DNA of 64,000 nt. It comes from Cytobacillus stercorigallinarum (GTDB taxonomy: Bacteria; Bacillota; Bacilli; Bacillales; Cytobacillaceae). Within the stretch, counting starts at the first letter, position 1, and every line of letters starts with the position of its first letter. Below the pieces are notes generated by a model. That model was not told the DNA's origin, ran no database searches, and worked only from the letters and a program-made list of their open reading frames with translations. Both the position numbers and the translations under genes were made by a program. Of this stretch, positions 40,081 through 48,835 are shown piece by piece. Location: assembly GCF_014836495.1 (NCBI RefSeq), contig NZ_JACSQT010000005.1:62001-126000 (forward strand), read 5' to 3'.

Positions 40081-40109
40081 AATTAACAACTTGATAATTG
40101 TTAATTATA
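40081..40109 (-). promoter_or_regulatory. operator-like inverted repeat over the -10 of the NAD operon
   Basis: AATTAACAA (40081-40089), 8 bases, TTGTTAATT (40098-40106): perfect 9-bp arms. A perfect TATAAT on the minus strand (40104-40109) overlaps its edge, about 50 bases before the Nudix regulator gene. Candidate binding site for that regulator; the -35 is not clear. Confidence 0.5.
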
Positions 40110-40227
40110 TTTTACCCTACTTTAAAGAAACTTCAACTCTAATGTTTCATTTGATTGCAGGAGTTTCTTTTTTCCTCAAGAATATATCACAAAAAGAATA
40201 ATACTTTATTTTGAAAGGAAAGAACAC

Positions 40228-40722
40228 ATGATTAAAAACATCTCTAATCATATTCAAACAATACGTTCCTTAACAATCCAATCACTCGAGAAATTAAATC
40301 CTGCATTCATTTCTACAATCCCAAAAGGATTCAATAATCATATTCATTGGAACTTTGGACATATCGCTTACATACAGGAAAGACTTGTATTTGAACCTTC
40401 AGGAGAGAAGATGGGGATTTCAAGTGAATACGAAACATTTTTTGCTGCAGGTACTGCTCCACATCTCTGGCAAGGGAATCCACCAGCTATTTTAAAAATC
40501 AAAACTGTATTACAAGAGCAGCCGCAGAGAATCATTTCCGTTGCCGAAAACAGATTTACTGATTCCTTGCCATCCCCATTCACAAATAAAATGGGAATTA
40601 CTTTTCATACAGTTGGCGAATGTATCCTTTTCTCTATTTTTCATGAAGGGATGCATTTAGAAACCATTAAAAGAATTGAGAAAGCACGACAAATAAGTAA
40701 ACCAAACACAAAACATAGTTGA
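40228..40722 (+). CDS. DinB-like four-helix protein
   Basis: 164 residues. DinB/YfiT-type bundle with the metal-binding His pattern: His in WNFGHIAY near 45 and HEGMH near 144-148. Members are metal-dependent thiol transferases or bundles of unknown activity induced by DNA damage. ATG follows GAAAGGAAAG. Its stop codon TGA lies inside the -35 box of bioY. No operon partner. Confidence 0.78.
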   Translation: MIKNISNHIQTIRSLTIQSLEKLNPAFISTIPKGFNNHIHWNFGHIAYIQERLVFEPSGEKMGISSEYETFFAAGTAPHLWQGNPPAILKIKTVLQEQPQRIISVAENRFTDSLPSPFTNKMGITFHTVGECILFSIFHEGMHLETIKRIEKARQISKPNTKHS

Positions 40723-40776
40723 CATAAAAATACCGTCACACTATAATGTAAACTATATTATACATACGGTTAACAT
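40719..40776 (+). promoter_or_regulatory. consensus promoter with BirA-type biotin operator
   Basis: Perfect sigma-A promoter: TTGACA (40719-40724), 17 bases, TATAAT (40742-40747). Overlapping and just downstream, ATGTAAAC (40746-40753), 15 bases, GTTAACAT (40769-40776) matches the BirA operator type (TTGTTAAC-N15-GTTAACAA) known from Bacillus biotin genes. Biotin-dependent repression is therefore expected. Confidence 0.75.
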
Positions 40777-40795
40777 TATGGATGAGGTGAAAGAA

Positions 40796-41386
40796 TTGAC
40801 GAAAGAACAATTACGATTAAGGTCGCTCCTTACGACAGCATTATTCGCAGCTATTATTGGAATTATGGCACAATTAATTATCCCACTACCTCTCGTCCCA
40901 ATTACTGGACAAACATTAGCAATTGGATTAGCTGCCGTGATTTTAGGATCGAAATACGGCACTTTTTCCATCCTCTTATATTTAGCATTAGGATGTGCTG
41001 GGGTGCCTGTGTTTGCAGAGTTTTCTGCAGGATTCTCAGTAATTGTAGGACCGACAGGTGGCTATTTAATTAGCTATATACCAGTTGTATGGCTGATGGG
41101 AAAATACCTAGAGAAAACAAAATTCACATTTGCCCATGCGCTTACAGCCAATCTCATAGGCATGTTTATTACCTTAATTATTGGAACCGCGTGGTTAAAG
41201 TGGTTGACTGAATTAAGTTGGAGCGCAGCATTTTTGGCAGGATTCGCTCCATTTATTATCGGTGGTTTGATTAAAGCGATAATGGCCGCATGGATTGGAT
41301 TAATCGTTAGAAAACGATTAATTAGTGCTCGATTGCTTTTTACGAATCAGTTATCAACTAAACCAGTTGATAAAAGCGCCTCTTAA
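40796..41386 (+). CDS. bioY: biotin ECF transporter S-component
   Basis: 196 residues from TTG 40796. Six membrane helices with the BioY signatures PLPLVPITGQT, GSKYGTFSILLYLALG, GCAGVPVF and GPTGGYLISYI. Binds biotin in the membrane and works with the shared ECF ATPases and EcfT, which are not in this window. The start was chosen because GAGGTG (40784-40789) lies 6 bases before it; an ATG at 40778 has no ribosome binding site and would sit in the operator. Monocistronic; controlled by the BirA-type operator. Confidence 0.93.
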   Translation: MTKEQLRLRSLLTTALFAAIIGIMAQLIIPLPLVPITGQTLAIGLAAVILGSKYGTFSILLYLALGCAGVPVFAEFSAGFSVIVGPTGGYLISYIPVVWLMGKYLEKTKFTFAHALTANLIGMFITLIIGTAWLKWLTELSWSAAFLAGFAPFIIGGLIKAIMAAWIGLIVRKRLISARLLFTNQLSTKPVDKSAS

Positions 41387-41417
41387 TGATAAAGTTTGGA
41401 TGCTTTTAAAATAAAGT

Positions 41418-41452
41418 AATGCGCATACATCTTTATTGTGTGCGCATTTTAC
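41418..41452 (+). terminator. terminator of bioY
   Basis: 12-base arms with one mismatch (41418-41429 with 41437-41448), GCGC core, followed by TTTT. Confidence 0.8.
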
Positions 41453-41557
41453 TATTTCCCTCAATTATACACATTGGATTTGAGCACCGACATCGGTCTT
41501 AATCACACTTCATACTCCCAAATTTACTTCTTTCACTATGATTATTGCCGTCTCTCT

Positions 41558-42487
41558 TTAGCTAAAAAATTTTTTTGTTTTTAAATGGCCACAAATAGCA
41601 TTCAGAACAACTGGTGTACCAATTACTGCAGGAATAAAGTAATAGCTAAGGCGATAAAACATTAAAATCATAAATGTTAATTCTGCTGGTATACCGTGCG
41701 ATTCAAACCCGATTAGAATAACTAAATCAAACGAACCAATTCCGCCAGGTAACATACTTATTATGCCAGCACAAGCAGCCACAATGACAATTGGGAAAAC
41801 AGAAAATAAAGAAAAATTCACACCGACTATATTTAAAATACCCCAAATACAAATAACGACAAATATCCATTCAAACACTGAGATCATTAATAGTTCCGTT
41901 ATAAACTCCCTTTTGATGGGCAAACTTTGTAGTTTTCGTTTAATAAAATAGACGAAAAGCAATAGAGGGGTATAAATTGCAACAATCCAAATAGCAAGAT
42001 GCGCTAATCTTACCTCTGAGAAAAGTTCAGAACCATTAATTAACACAATCCAAGACAAGATTGATAAACCACAAAGATAAAATAATGACAGCTTGGCGAT
42101 TACCTTAATATAAGGAATATTATTGTCTAAGTAGGGACGGTAATAAACCGTTCTTAATGTTGCACCTGCTACTCCACCAAACCCAATTAAGTTAGAGTAA
42201 GCATTTGCAGATAACGAATACCCTAGCAATTTATGCATCGGAATTTTAACTTGCAGTAAGCGATTTAAAATAACATCATAAAAAAACATTGGTGATAAAC
42301 AAATGAATCCTAAAATAATAATGAAAAAAATTCGCCAAAATGAAAGCTCATCTAAGTAATGCTCAAGCAATGCCCAGTTGAAATCTTTAAAAAATTTATT
42401 TGCTTCCATTATTACAATAAGCAAAATGATGCATGGGATAACATATTTTATTACTTGAATTAATTTTTGATTAGAAAATATTGACAC
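41558..42487 (-). CDS. lysylphosphatidylglycerol-synthase-type flippase domain protein (UPF0104/YbhN)
   Basis: 309 residues with about eight membrane helices. The pattern FYDVILNRLL, SANAYSNLIGFGGVAGATLRTVYYR and ISMLPGGIGSFD is that of the N-terminal flippase domain of MprF, here alone and without the aminoacyl transferase domain. It may flip a lipid or act in envelope homeostasis. The ATG lies only moderately behind a TTCACCTTATT leader. Monocistronic; not linked to an mprF gene here. Confidence 0.83.
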   Translation of the reverse strand: MSIFSNQKLIQVIKYVIPCIILLIVIMEANKFFKDFNWALLEHYLDELSFWRIFFIIILGFICLSPMFFYDVILNRLLQVKIPMHKLLGYSLSANAYSNLIGFGGVAGATLRTVYYRPYLDNNIPYIKVIAKLSLFYLCGLSILSWIVLINGSELFSEVRLAHLAIWIVAIYTPLLLFVYFIKRKLQSLPIKREFITELLMISVFEWIFVVICIWGILNIVGVNFSLFSVFPIVIVAACAGIISMLPGGIGSFDLVILIGFESHGIPAELTFMILMFYRLSYYFIPAVIGTPVVLNAICGHLKTKKFFS

Positions 42488-42589
42488 GATGATTCACCTT
42501 ATTCACTACTTTTACAATCATTTTCATTCCCCTTTTGTTTCCATCCTATTAATATGTATTCCATACTTGTCCATAAATGAACAATCGAT

Positions 42590-42940
42590 TTATGGCAACA
42601 TTTTTAATCCTAACATGAAAAAGGCAATGCCTCCTATATAAGTGACAAATAAATATATAAAAGCCATCTTTTGTTTCTTCATCATTAATTCCACCATTTC
42701 TAACTGAACAGATGAAAAAGTCGTAAATGCCCCCAGTAAACCAACTGCAAGTAAAGCTGATACATTTTCCCAATTTAGAAAATGAACAACAATCCCCATC
42801 AAGAAGCAACCAAGTAAATTAACGATAACCGTTCCATATGGAAAGAGTGAATTCGTTATCCTATTGATCAACGTTGATAAGTAGAAACGGGCTATGGCAC
42901 CAAAAAATCCACCTATCATCACATAAAGTATTTCAGTCAT
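42590..42940 (-). CDS. crcB2: fluoride channel CrcB/FluC, second copy
   Basis: 116 residues, four membrane helices. GGFFGAIARFYLS at the N-terminus, the central GTVIVNLLGCFLMG (sodium and pore region) and GLLGAFTTFSSVQLE are FluC signatures. Forms a dual-topology channel that lets fluoride leave the cell. Its start overlaps the stop of the first copy by 4 bases (coupled translation). Paired FluC genes of this kind often form a heterodimer with opposite orientation. Confidence 0.92.
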   Translation of the reverse strand: MTEILYVMIGGFFGAIARFYLSTLINRITNSLFPYGTVIVNLLGCFLMGIVVHFLNWENVSALLAVGLLGAFTTFSSVQLEMVELMMKKQKMAFIYLFVTYIGGIAFFMLGLKMLP

Positions 42941-43314
42941 GCTCCCCTCACCTCTTTACGGTTACCCAAAACCATACCAAGATAGACCATTACTAATCCT
43001 AGTGCGATATTACAAAAAATATAAATAAAACCTTGAATGAAATATCCACTTTCAACTAATAAGACTGTATCCGCACTCACAGTTGATAATGTGGTAAATG
43101 AGCCAATTACCCCTACAGTGATTGCTTGTTTAAGTTTAGGATCAATAGGCAATGTGATGGTTGATAAATAACCTAGAACAAAGGCACCAAACACATTGAT
43201 TATTAAAATATCTACAGGAAACGCACTTTGCCAAAACTGGCCAATGACCATTATAATAGCAAACCTCATGCCCGCACCGATTATCCCGCCAATTCCAATG
43301 TATAGATACTTCAT
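42937..43314 (-). CDS. crcB1: fluoride channel CrcB/FluC, first copy
   Basis: 125 residues, four membrane helices. GGIIGAGMRFAI, ILIINVFGAFVLGYL and GVIGSFTTLSTVSADT are the FluC pattern; Asn and Phe residues lining the pore are visible. First gene of an overlapping crcB pair. ATG has an AGGAGGTCAAGG leader. I looked for a fluoride riboswitch in the 95 bases upstream and did not see one; there is a TATAAT on the minus strand at about 43358-43363. Confidence 0.92.
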   Translation of the reverse strand: MKYLYIGIGGIIGAGMRFAIIMVIGQFWQSAFPVDILIINVFGAFVLGYLSTITLPIDPKLKQAITVGVIGSFTTLSTVSADTVLLVESGYFIQGFIYIFCNIALGLVMVYLGMVLGNRKEVRGA

Positions 43315-43408
43315 CCTTGACCTCCTGCTCCTAAAAATTGTTCATGCATACTATCGATTATATGTGCCAAGCTAACAGTGTAAGAAAAAAAAGAAAGGGT
43401 GTTAAAAA

Positions 43409-43951
43409 ATGAAAGGTACAATCATTGCAGTTGCTCTTTCAGGCTCTCTCCTATTAACAGCTTGTGGCATGAATAATGGGCAAGAAGTGAACGACACTGC
43501 TAATAGAGCACCAGATATGCATGACCCCGCAAAGGTTGGATATGACAGAAATGGCGACAATGATAGACCAAGTATTGACCACAATATTCATACTCGTAAT
43601 GTCGATTATGATGGAACACAACAATCAATGAGATTCGCTGATAAAACCGCTGATAATATTACACAAATGGACGAAGTAAAAAGAGCAAGAGTTTTACTCA
43701 CTGGCGACAATGCCTATGTAGCAGCAACCTTAGCGAATGGTAAGGAATTAACACAAGATTTAGAAAGTAAAATTGCTGATCAAGTAAAATCATCTGACCA
43801 GAACATTGATGATGTTTATGTATCAGTAAATCCTGATTTCTACAACCGTGTGGACACATATGCAAAAGATGTTCGCGACGGAAAACCAATTGAAGGTTTC
43901 TTCGATGAATTTAGTGAAACAGTGAAACGAATCTTCCCTGATCATGAATAA
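43409..43951 (+). CDS. yhcN: YhcN/YlaJ-type spore lipoprotein
   Basis: 180 residues. Lipoprotein signal peptide with lipobox LTAC (Cys19). The C-terminal domain (about 70-175: ADKTADNITQMDEVKRARVLLTGDNAYVAATL, and VYVSVNPDFYNRVDTYAKDV) is the YhcN/YlaJ domain, found in lipoproteins of the inner spore membrane that affect germination and outgrowth. Sequence between about 20 and 70 is Asn/Asp-rich. ATG after AAAGAAAGGGTG. CATACTA at 43347-43353 resembles a sigma-G -10 but has no -35. Confidence 0.87.
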   Translation: MKGTIIAVALSGSLLLTACGMNNGQEVNDTANRAPDMHDPAKVGYDRNGDNDRPSIDHNIHTRNVDYDGTQQSMRFADKTADNITQMDEVKRARVLLTGDNAYVAATLANGKELTQDLESKIADQVKSSDQNIDDVYVSVNPDFYNRVDTYAKDVRDGKPIEGFFDEFSETVKRIFPDHE

Positions 43952-43963
43952 TGGTCATTCTAT

Positions 43964-43993
43964 GGTCTGATAGGAAAGTATCCCTATCAGACC
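43964..43993 (+). terminator. terminator of yhcN
   Basis: Perfect 11-bp stem GGTCTGATAGG (43964-43974) with 43983-43993, loop of 8, then TATTT. Confidence 0.8.
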
Positions 43994-44189
43994 TATTTAA
44001 ACAAAACTTATATTACCTAAAAATATTCTGTAAAGCCATTAAAGTAACAGGCTTGATTATACCAATCATCATCATTTAAATAAGAATCTTATACATAATT
44101 ATTAAGTTCAATTCTTTGCTCAATAGTCCCGTCCTGCTCCATCCTCAATGCAATGATTATTTCTTTCTTATCTATTTTTTTGCATACGA

Positions 44190-44218
44190 AAAAGCTGTCA
44201 GTTCTTCTGACAGCTTTT
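44190..44218 (-). terminator. terminator of the DUF6501-like gene
   Basis: Perfect 12-bp stem AAAAGCTGTCAG (44190-44201) with 44207-44218 and a 5-base loop; the stem itself ends in TTTT on the minus strand. Confidence 0.88.
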
Positions 44219-44222
44219 CAGC

Positions 44223-44426
44223 TTACACTTCTTTAAAATAGTCTTTATAAAATCCACTAACTTTACCAGAATTGTCAATGATGAAGAAAAACTCTTCTGT
44301 TTCATTTTTCACATCATAGATTTTCCCTTCAGTTAAAGCACGATTAACAATATATTTCGCTGCATTCGTATGTACACATTTTACCTTTTTTAATGTATCA
44401 CTTTCATGCCAAGTTTGATGAATCAT
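44223..44426 (-). CDS. small DUF6501-like protein
   Basis: 67 residues from ATG 44426, 10 bases after AAGGAG; a longer frame from 44486 would include this site. The pattern IHQTWHESDTLKKVKCVHTNA and YDVKNETEEFFFIIDNSGKVSGFY is that of a small conserved Bacillus family that I know as DUF6501; function unknown. One Cys, no membrane segment. Monocistronic. Confidence 0.75.
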   Translation of the reverse strand: MIHQTWHESDTLKKVKCVHTNAAKYIVNRALTEGKIYDVKNETEEFFFIIDNSGKVSGFYKDYFKEV

Positions 44427-44542
44427 ATTTTGCCACTCCTTATGTGTTCTCTTATACAGTGTAAAAAAATAAAATGTGTTCTGCAAGCTGTATTGTGATT
44501 TTTTTCTAGATGTGATGATATATACTCATTTGAAATGTGTGT

Positions 44543-44731
44543 TTATAGAAATACTTTTTGCAAAAAAGATATTTTTTCCTTTTCAAAAGTATACATTTCA
44601 CTTGTGAAGAAATCTTTAAATGTTACATATAGTATATCACAAATATAATCGATTCTAACCATTTCCAAGTGTTGATAATGTTGCTTATCATAAACAATCT
44701 CAAAGAAGCATGTTTTCGTCAATTGTTTCAT
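44543..44731 (-). CDS. small hypothetical protein
   Basis: 62 residues, ATG 9 bases after GAAGG. Aromatic-rich (CFFEIVYDKQHYQHLEM, DYICDILYVTFKDFF), no signal peptide. I do not recognise it. The surroundings suggest an ordinary single gene. Confidence 0.5.
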   Translation of the reverse strand: MKQLTKTCFFEIVYDKQHYQHLEMVRIDYICDILYVTFKDFFTSEMYTFEKEKISFLQKVFL

Positions 44732-44803
44732 TTAGACGACCTTCTTTCATCTTTGGTGACATTGTTATATACCCCCAAAGTAGCTTATAGTAAACTTCTT
44801 TGT

Positions 44804-45673
44804 TTAATTCACAACTCCGAGCTTTTTTATTTCATCTTTTAAGTGCTGAACATATTTATAACTGAGTCTCCCTTCAGCTGCCCGCAAAATTTCCCTCGCA
44901 TAAAAGAGTGGCGGAGCAGACTGGGGATTCTTATCATAAACATGGAAGGTTAATACATCTTTATATATCGTCCCATCGATTGTCACATTAACAAAAGTCG
45001 GTCGATAATGACCAACAGTAACGCCTTCTCTTTTAAATAAATAATCCATTGCTTCGATCGGTAATTGATAAACAATGCCTTCTGTCTCACCAGAACCCTC
45101 AACAATGTCCGCGCGATTCCCATCAGGTGCATAGAAATAATAGCCCATTTGATAGCCTTGTAACATCCCTACACCGACGACATCCTCAAAAAAATGGTCA
45201 ACTCCAGCTTTCATAAATCTTTCAGTATCCATACAAGAGCCATAAGCAAAATAGTAAAAAGTCTTTGGGGCATTCCTTTGCAGATTGTATAACTTCCAAT
45301 CTGAAGCTTTAATTACTTCTTGCTGTAGAGTTTTATCGAGGGATACAAAAATAAGCCCTTGTTGCTCGCCTTGATCCGTATGTACGAGCACTTTTTTCCT
45401 TACAGATAAAGAATGCTTGTCATTTTCTTTATAGCCTTTTAAAACATCGATCGTTTCTAATTGTTCAGTACTGACAGCGTATAATTCACCATATACTCTT
45501 TCAGATGGTTTCTCTGACAATTCGACTGTTGGATAACCCTCACTCGTCTCAACCATGACCCCATTTATCCAAGCTTGTTCAGCAATTAAAGGACATTTAG
45601 TTAAATAATGATGATGATTCTCATTTTTTCGTAATGTGCCATATACAAAGAGGTGAATCGTTGCCATACACAT
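44804..45673 (-). CDS. ykqA: double-domain gamma-glutamylcyclotransferase (YkqA-like)
   Basis: 289 residues made of two GGCT-type domains: an AIG2/YtfP-like one (about 4-115, FVYGTLRKNENHH) and a C-terminal one (about 130-280, YYFAYGSCMD, EGIVYQL). The same tandem architecture is seen in B. subtilis YkqA, of similar length. GGCT domains release 5-oxoproline from gamma-glutamyl groups; the substrate here is unknown. The first ATG (45673) is 7 bases from AGGAG. Monocistronic. Confidence 0.85.
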   Translation of the reverse strand: MCMATIHLFVYGTLRKNENHHHYLTKCPLIAEQAWINGVMVETSEGYPTVELSEKPSERVYGELYAVSTEQLETIDVLKGYKENDKHSLSVRKKVLVHTDQGEQQGLIFVSLDKTLQQEVIKASDWKLYNLQRNAPKTFYYFAYGSCMDTERFMKAGVDHFFEDVVGVGMLQGYQMGYYFYAPDGNRADIVEGSGETEGIVYQLPIEAMDYLFKREGVTVGHYRPTFVNVTIDGTIYKDVLTFHVYDKNPQSAPPLFYAREILRAAEGRLSYKYVQHLKDEIKKLGVVN

Positions 45674-45845
45674 AAGTGCTCTCCTTTATTGTCACTATAG
45701 TAATATATTTATTCTTTCTCCCCCTACAATATTCAACAATTCGAAAGTGATTCCCTCTATCTTTACAAATTTTTACCATATTTTTACCTTAACTACATAT
45801 CCTATCACCTGAATCCGATTAAACCTCTAGGAAGTTTGGTGGAAT

Positions 45846-45873
45846 AAAAAGCAAGGCAAACAATTTGCCTCGC
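45846..45873 (-). terminator. terminator of yngI
   Basis: 10-base arms with one mismatch (45851-45860 with 45864-45873) then TTTTTATTCC on the minus strand. Confidence 0.75.
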
Positions 45874-45930
45874 CTCTTGCTCATTCCTTTTCTTTACTCT
45901 CTACATTTTTATTTCATCTTGTCTTTTCAC

Positions 45931-47577
45931 TCATAATTTCTGAGCAGTAATCGCTTGAATCGCTTGTTCCTTTAATTTGAATTTTTGTATTTTACCAGAA
46001 GCAGTCATTGGGTATTCTTTCGTAAAAGTAATATGTTTAGGTATTTTATGCTTCGATATTTTGTCTTTACAATATTCTTTAATTTCGTCAGCGGTAATGT
46101 TAACCTGATCTTTTAATATAATCCATGCCATTACCTCTTCACCGTAAACCTCATCAGGAACACCTACAACTTGAACATCTAAAATGTCAGGATGGCTATA
46201 GAGAAATTCCTCAATTTCTCTAGGATATACGTTTTCCCCACCTCTTATAATCATATCTTTCAGACGACCTGTTATTTTACAATAACCATTTTCATCCATA
46301 ATAGCTAAATCTCCGGTGTGCAACCAACCCTCTTTGTCGATAGCTTGTTCTGTCGCTTCAGGATTGTTATAATAACCTTTCATCACATGATATCCCCTTG
46401 TGCAAAGTTCCCCTTGAGTACCTAATGCCACTTCATTTGATGTCCCGGGTTCAACAATTTTCACTTCTACCTCTGGTAACGCTCGGCCAACTGATTCCAC
46501 ACGTAAATGAATGGGATCATCCGTGCGTGTTTGAGTAATAACTGGTGAAGATTCCGTTTGTCCATAACAAATCGTTATCTCTTCAATACCCATTTTTTCA
46601 ATGACCGCTTTCATTACTTCTATCGGACAATTGGAACCCGCCATTACACCTGTTCGCAATGTTTGCAAATTATATTTGCTAAATTGTTTGCTATTGATTT
46701 CCGCAATAAACATCGTTGGTACGCCATGAAGTGCTGTACACTTTTCTTGTTCAACCGTTTGTAATACAGTATCAGGATGAAATTCTTGTACAGGTATCAT
46801 CGTTGCCCCAACTGACACACAAGCTAAGGTGCCAATAACACAACCAAAGCAATGGAAGAATGGTACAGGAATACATAATCGATCATCCTTTGTGAGCTTC
46901 ATACAAGCGGCAATATTTAATGCGTTATTTACGACATTACTATGTGTAAGCATAACCCCTTTCGGAAACCCTGTTGTACCTGAAGTATACTGCATGTTAA
47001 TGACATCATCTGGATGTAGCGAACGCAAACGTTCATTTAAGATCTCATCACTAACCCCTTCACCAAGAGTTACAATATCTTCCCAACTATAAGTGCCCGC
47101 AAAGCGCTTCTCTCCCAACACGATGACATTTTTCAGAAAGGGAAGCTTGCTACATTTTAACTGCCCAGGCTGGGATGTTTTTAATTCTGGTGCTATTTTA
47201 TAGAGAATATCTATGTATGATTGGTCACGGTATTTTTCCATCAAAATAATGGTGGTGGCATCAGATTGTTGTAATAAATATTCAAGTTCAGCGGCTTGAT
47301 AATTCGTATTGACAGTAACCAATACGGATCCGATTTTACCTGTGGCAAATTGAGCACTCACCCATTCAGGCGTATTAGAAGCCCAAATCGCTACATGTTC
47401 TCCTTTTTCTAAGCCGAGTTTCATGAAACCTTTAGCAACTGTACGGCAATACTCATTAAAACTATGATATGTGTACCTCAAATCTCTATCTGCATAGACT
47501 AACGCTTCATGATTAGGATTCTCTTCTGCTCTTTTTTCTAATAAATCACCAATCGTAATATTTAATAATTCAGTCAA
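45931..47577 (-). CDS. yngI: acyl-CoA synthetase (YngI-like)
   Basis: 548 residues, one less than B. subtilis YngI. Activates a carboxylic acid with ATP and CoA via an acyl-adenylate. AMP-binding motifs are intact: YTSGTTGFPKGVMLTH (about 200), YGQTESSP (about 335), GWLHTGDLA, and the C-terminal Lys in MTASGKIQKFKL. It starts with TTG, 7 bases after AGGAGG. A CcpA cre-like site lies 29-42 bases upstream, consistent with catabolite repression of fatty or branched-chain acid use. The other yng genes are not adjacent. Confidence 0.9.
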   Translation of the reverse strand: MTELLNITIGDLLEKRAEENPNHEALVYADRDLRYTYHSFNEYCRTVAKGFMKLGLEKGEHVAIWASNTPEWVSAQFATGKIGSVLVTVNTNYQAAELEYLLQQSDATTIILMEKYRDQSYIDILYKIAPELKTSQPGQLKCSKLPFLKNVIVLGEKRFAGTYSWEDIVTLGEGVSDEILNERLRSLHPDDVINMQYTSGTTGFPKGVMLTHSNVVNNALNIAACMKLTKDDRLCIPVPFFHCFGCVIGTLACVSVGATMIPVQEFHPDTVLQTVEQEKCTALHGVPTMFIAEINSKQFSKYNLQTLRTGVMAGSNCPIEVMKAVIEKMGIEEITICYGQTESSPVITQTRTDDPIHLRVESVGRALPEVEVKIVEPGTSNEVALGTQGELCTRGYHVMKGYYNNPEATEQAIDKEGWLHTGDLAIMDENGYCKITGRLKDMIIRGGENVYPREIEEFLYSHPDILDVQVVGVPDEVYGEEVMAWIILKDQVNITADEIKEYCKDKISKHKIPKHITFTKEYPMTASGKIQKFKLKEQAIQAITAQKL

Positions 47578-47605
47578 GTTTTTTCCTCCTCAGAAAATTT
47601 TGAAA

Positions 47606-47619
47606 TTAAAACGCTTTCA
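47606..47619 (-). promoter_or_regulatory. cre-like CcpA site upstream of yngI
   Basis: TGAAAGCGTTTTAA on the minus strand matches TGWAANCGNTNWCA at 13 of 14 positions, between the promoter region and the ribosome binding site. Confidence 0.55.
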
Positions 47620-47767
47620 TATATTATTATGTAAAATTCGAATGTAATATTTTTAGTCATAATCATTTAAAGTCAAGTAAGGTAAGCCTACCAGGTTTCT
47701 AAACAGACAAATTCCGATCATTCTTGATGTTCAACACCTAAAAACACCTTTAAATTTTTCATCTAAT

Positions 47768-47803
47768 AAAAATTAAAAAGTTCGAATATTTATATATTCG
47801 AAC
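47768..47803 (-). terminator. terminator of the VOC-GNAT-GNAT unit
   Basis: Perfect 10-bp stem GTTCGAATAT (47780-47789) with 47794-47803, 4-base loop, followed on the minus strand by TTTTTAATTTTT. Confidence 0.85.
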
Positions 47804-47821
47804 CTTCTCGTATGATTTCCT

Positions 47822-48292
47822 TTATTTTTTTCTTACCATTATATAAAAGGTTGTGCTTTTTCTTTGAAATTGATGTTGAATAATAAAACCGAGTTTTTCA
47901 TAAAGATGGATGGCTCGTTTATTAAACGAAGCGACTGTTAACCTTATTGGAGTGTTTGGAAAAAGCCTTTCTATTTCCATGAGAATGCTGGTTAAAAAAC
48001 TTTTTCCCCCTCCCTTTCCTGTTAAATCTGGCCTCATCCCTAGGCCAATATCAATGTATTCATCTATATATAGAAGACAGTTATTCACCGGCACTCTTGC
48101 TGATTCACCGTAACAAAAAAAACCAATCATTTCTGCTTGTTTATATATACAGAAGTAGTTTCCCGTTAGCCATTCTTGTTTACGATCTTCAGTTTGAGCG
48201 TGATTATAAAAATCATAAGGAGGTGGATAGGTCCAGGAACTGAGGATTTCAGCATCGTCTTCTTTTACTTTATTAAACGTGGTGGTTTCCAT
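47822..48292 (-). CDS. GNAT-family N-acetyltransferase
   Basis: 156 residues. GNAT fold with the acetyl-CoA loop GMRPDLTGKGGGKSFL (about 85-100) and the C-terminal AIHLYEKLGF. It probably acetylates an amine on a small molecule or protein. Last gene of a three-gene unit (24-base gap to the next acetyltransferase). ATG after GGGGGGAAGTGAT. Confidence 0.85.
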   Translation of the reverse strand: METTTFNKVKEDDAEILSSWTYPPPYDFYNHAQTEDRKQEWLTGNYFCIYKQAEMIGFFCYGESARVPVNNCLLYIDEYIDIGLGMRPDLTGKGGGKSFLTSILMEIERLFPNTPIRLTVASFNKRAIHLYEKLGFIIQHQFQRKSTTFYIMVRKK

Positions 48293-48316
48293 ATCACTTC
48301 CCCCCGTCTCTCGTCC

Positions 48317-48820
48317 TTAAACTAATCTCAATTCATATACAAGTTCTTCTTGGCGGGTGTCATCAAACCATTCTTTGCCTAATAAAGTAAACCCTAGTTT
48401 TTCTACGATTTTTATGGATGCTTCGTTTTTAGGATCACATGAGGCTTGAATGTATTTTACTTTTTTATGTCTTTTTGCTAATTTGATACATGCTGTGATG
48501 GCTTCTGTGGCATAGCCTTTATGCCAATAAGATTTTCTAAAATGGGCAATTAATTCAATTCGTTTCACTGAGGCATCAATATTAAATCCAGCTGCTCCAA
48601 TGACTTCATTGTTTTTCTTATCTTTTAAAATATATACTGAGAGGCCGTATTCTTTATGACAGTCTTCATACCATTTGACGATTTTAGGAATTTTGACAGA
48701 AGCAACTGCTCCTCCACTTCTGGCCATCACTTCCTGACTACCCCAAATTTCATTCATTTGTTTAATGTACGCTTTTTCAAATACAAAGAATGTCATTCGT
48801 TTCGTTTCATTTATTTGCAT
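48317..48820 (-). CDS. GNAT-family N-acetyltransferase, RimJ/RimL-like
   Basis: 167 residues. Contains the segment YWHKGYATEAITACIKLA (acetyl-CoA loop) and NEASIKIVEKLGFT, the RimJ/RimL pattern; such enzymes acetylate ribosomal proteins or small amines. Second gene of the unit, 15 bases after the VOC gene. ATG after GAGGGGTGTGAC. Confidence 0.85.
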   Translation of the reverse strand: MQINETKRMTFFVFEKAYIKQMNEIWGSQEVMARSGGAVASVKIPKIVKWYEDCHKEYGLSVYILKDKKNNEVIGAAGFNIDASVKRIELIAHFRKSYWHKGYATEAITACIKLAKRHKKVKYIQASCDPKNEASIKIVEKLGFTLLGKEWFDDTRQEELVYELRLV

Positions 48821-48835
48821 GTCACACCCCTCTTT

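Noticed and set aside
42549..42809. 86-codon minus-strand frame overlapping crcB2
   Set aside because: Out of frame with the membrane protein, with no ribosome binding site.
43315..43408. Fluoride riboswitch before crcB
   Set aside because: No conserved aptamer motif seen in the short spacer.
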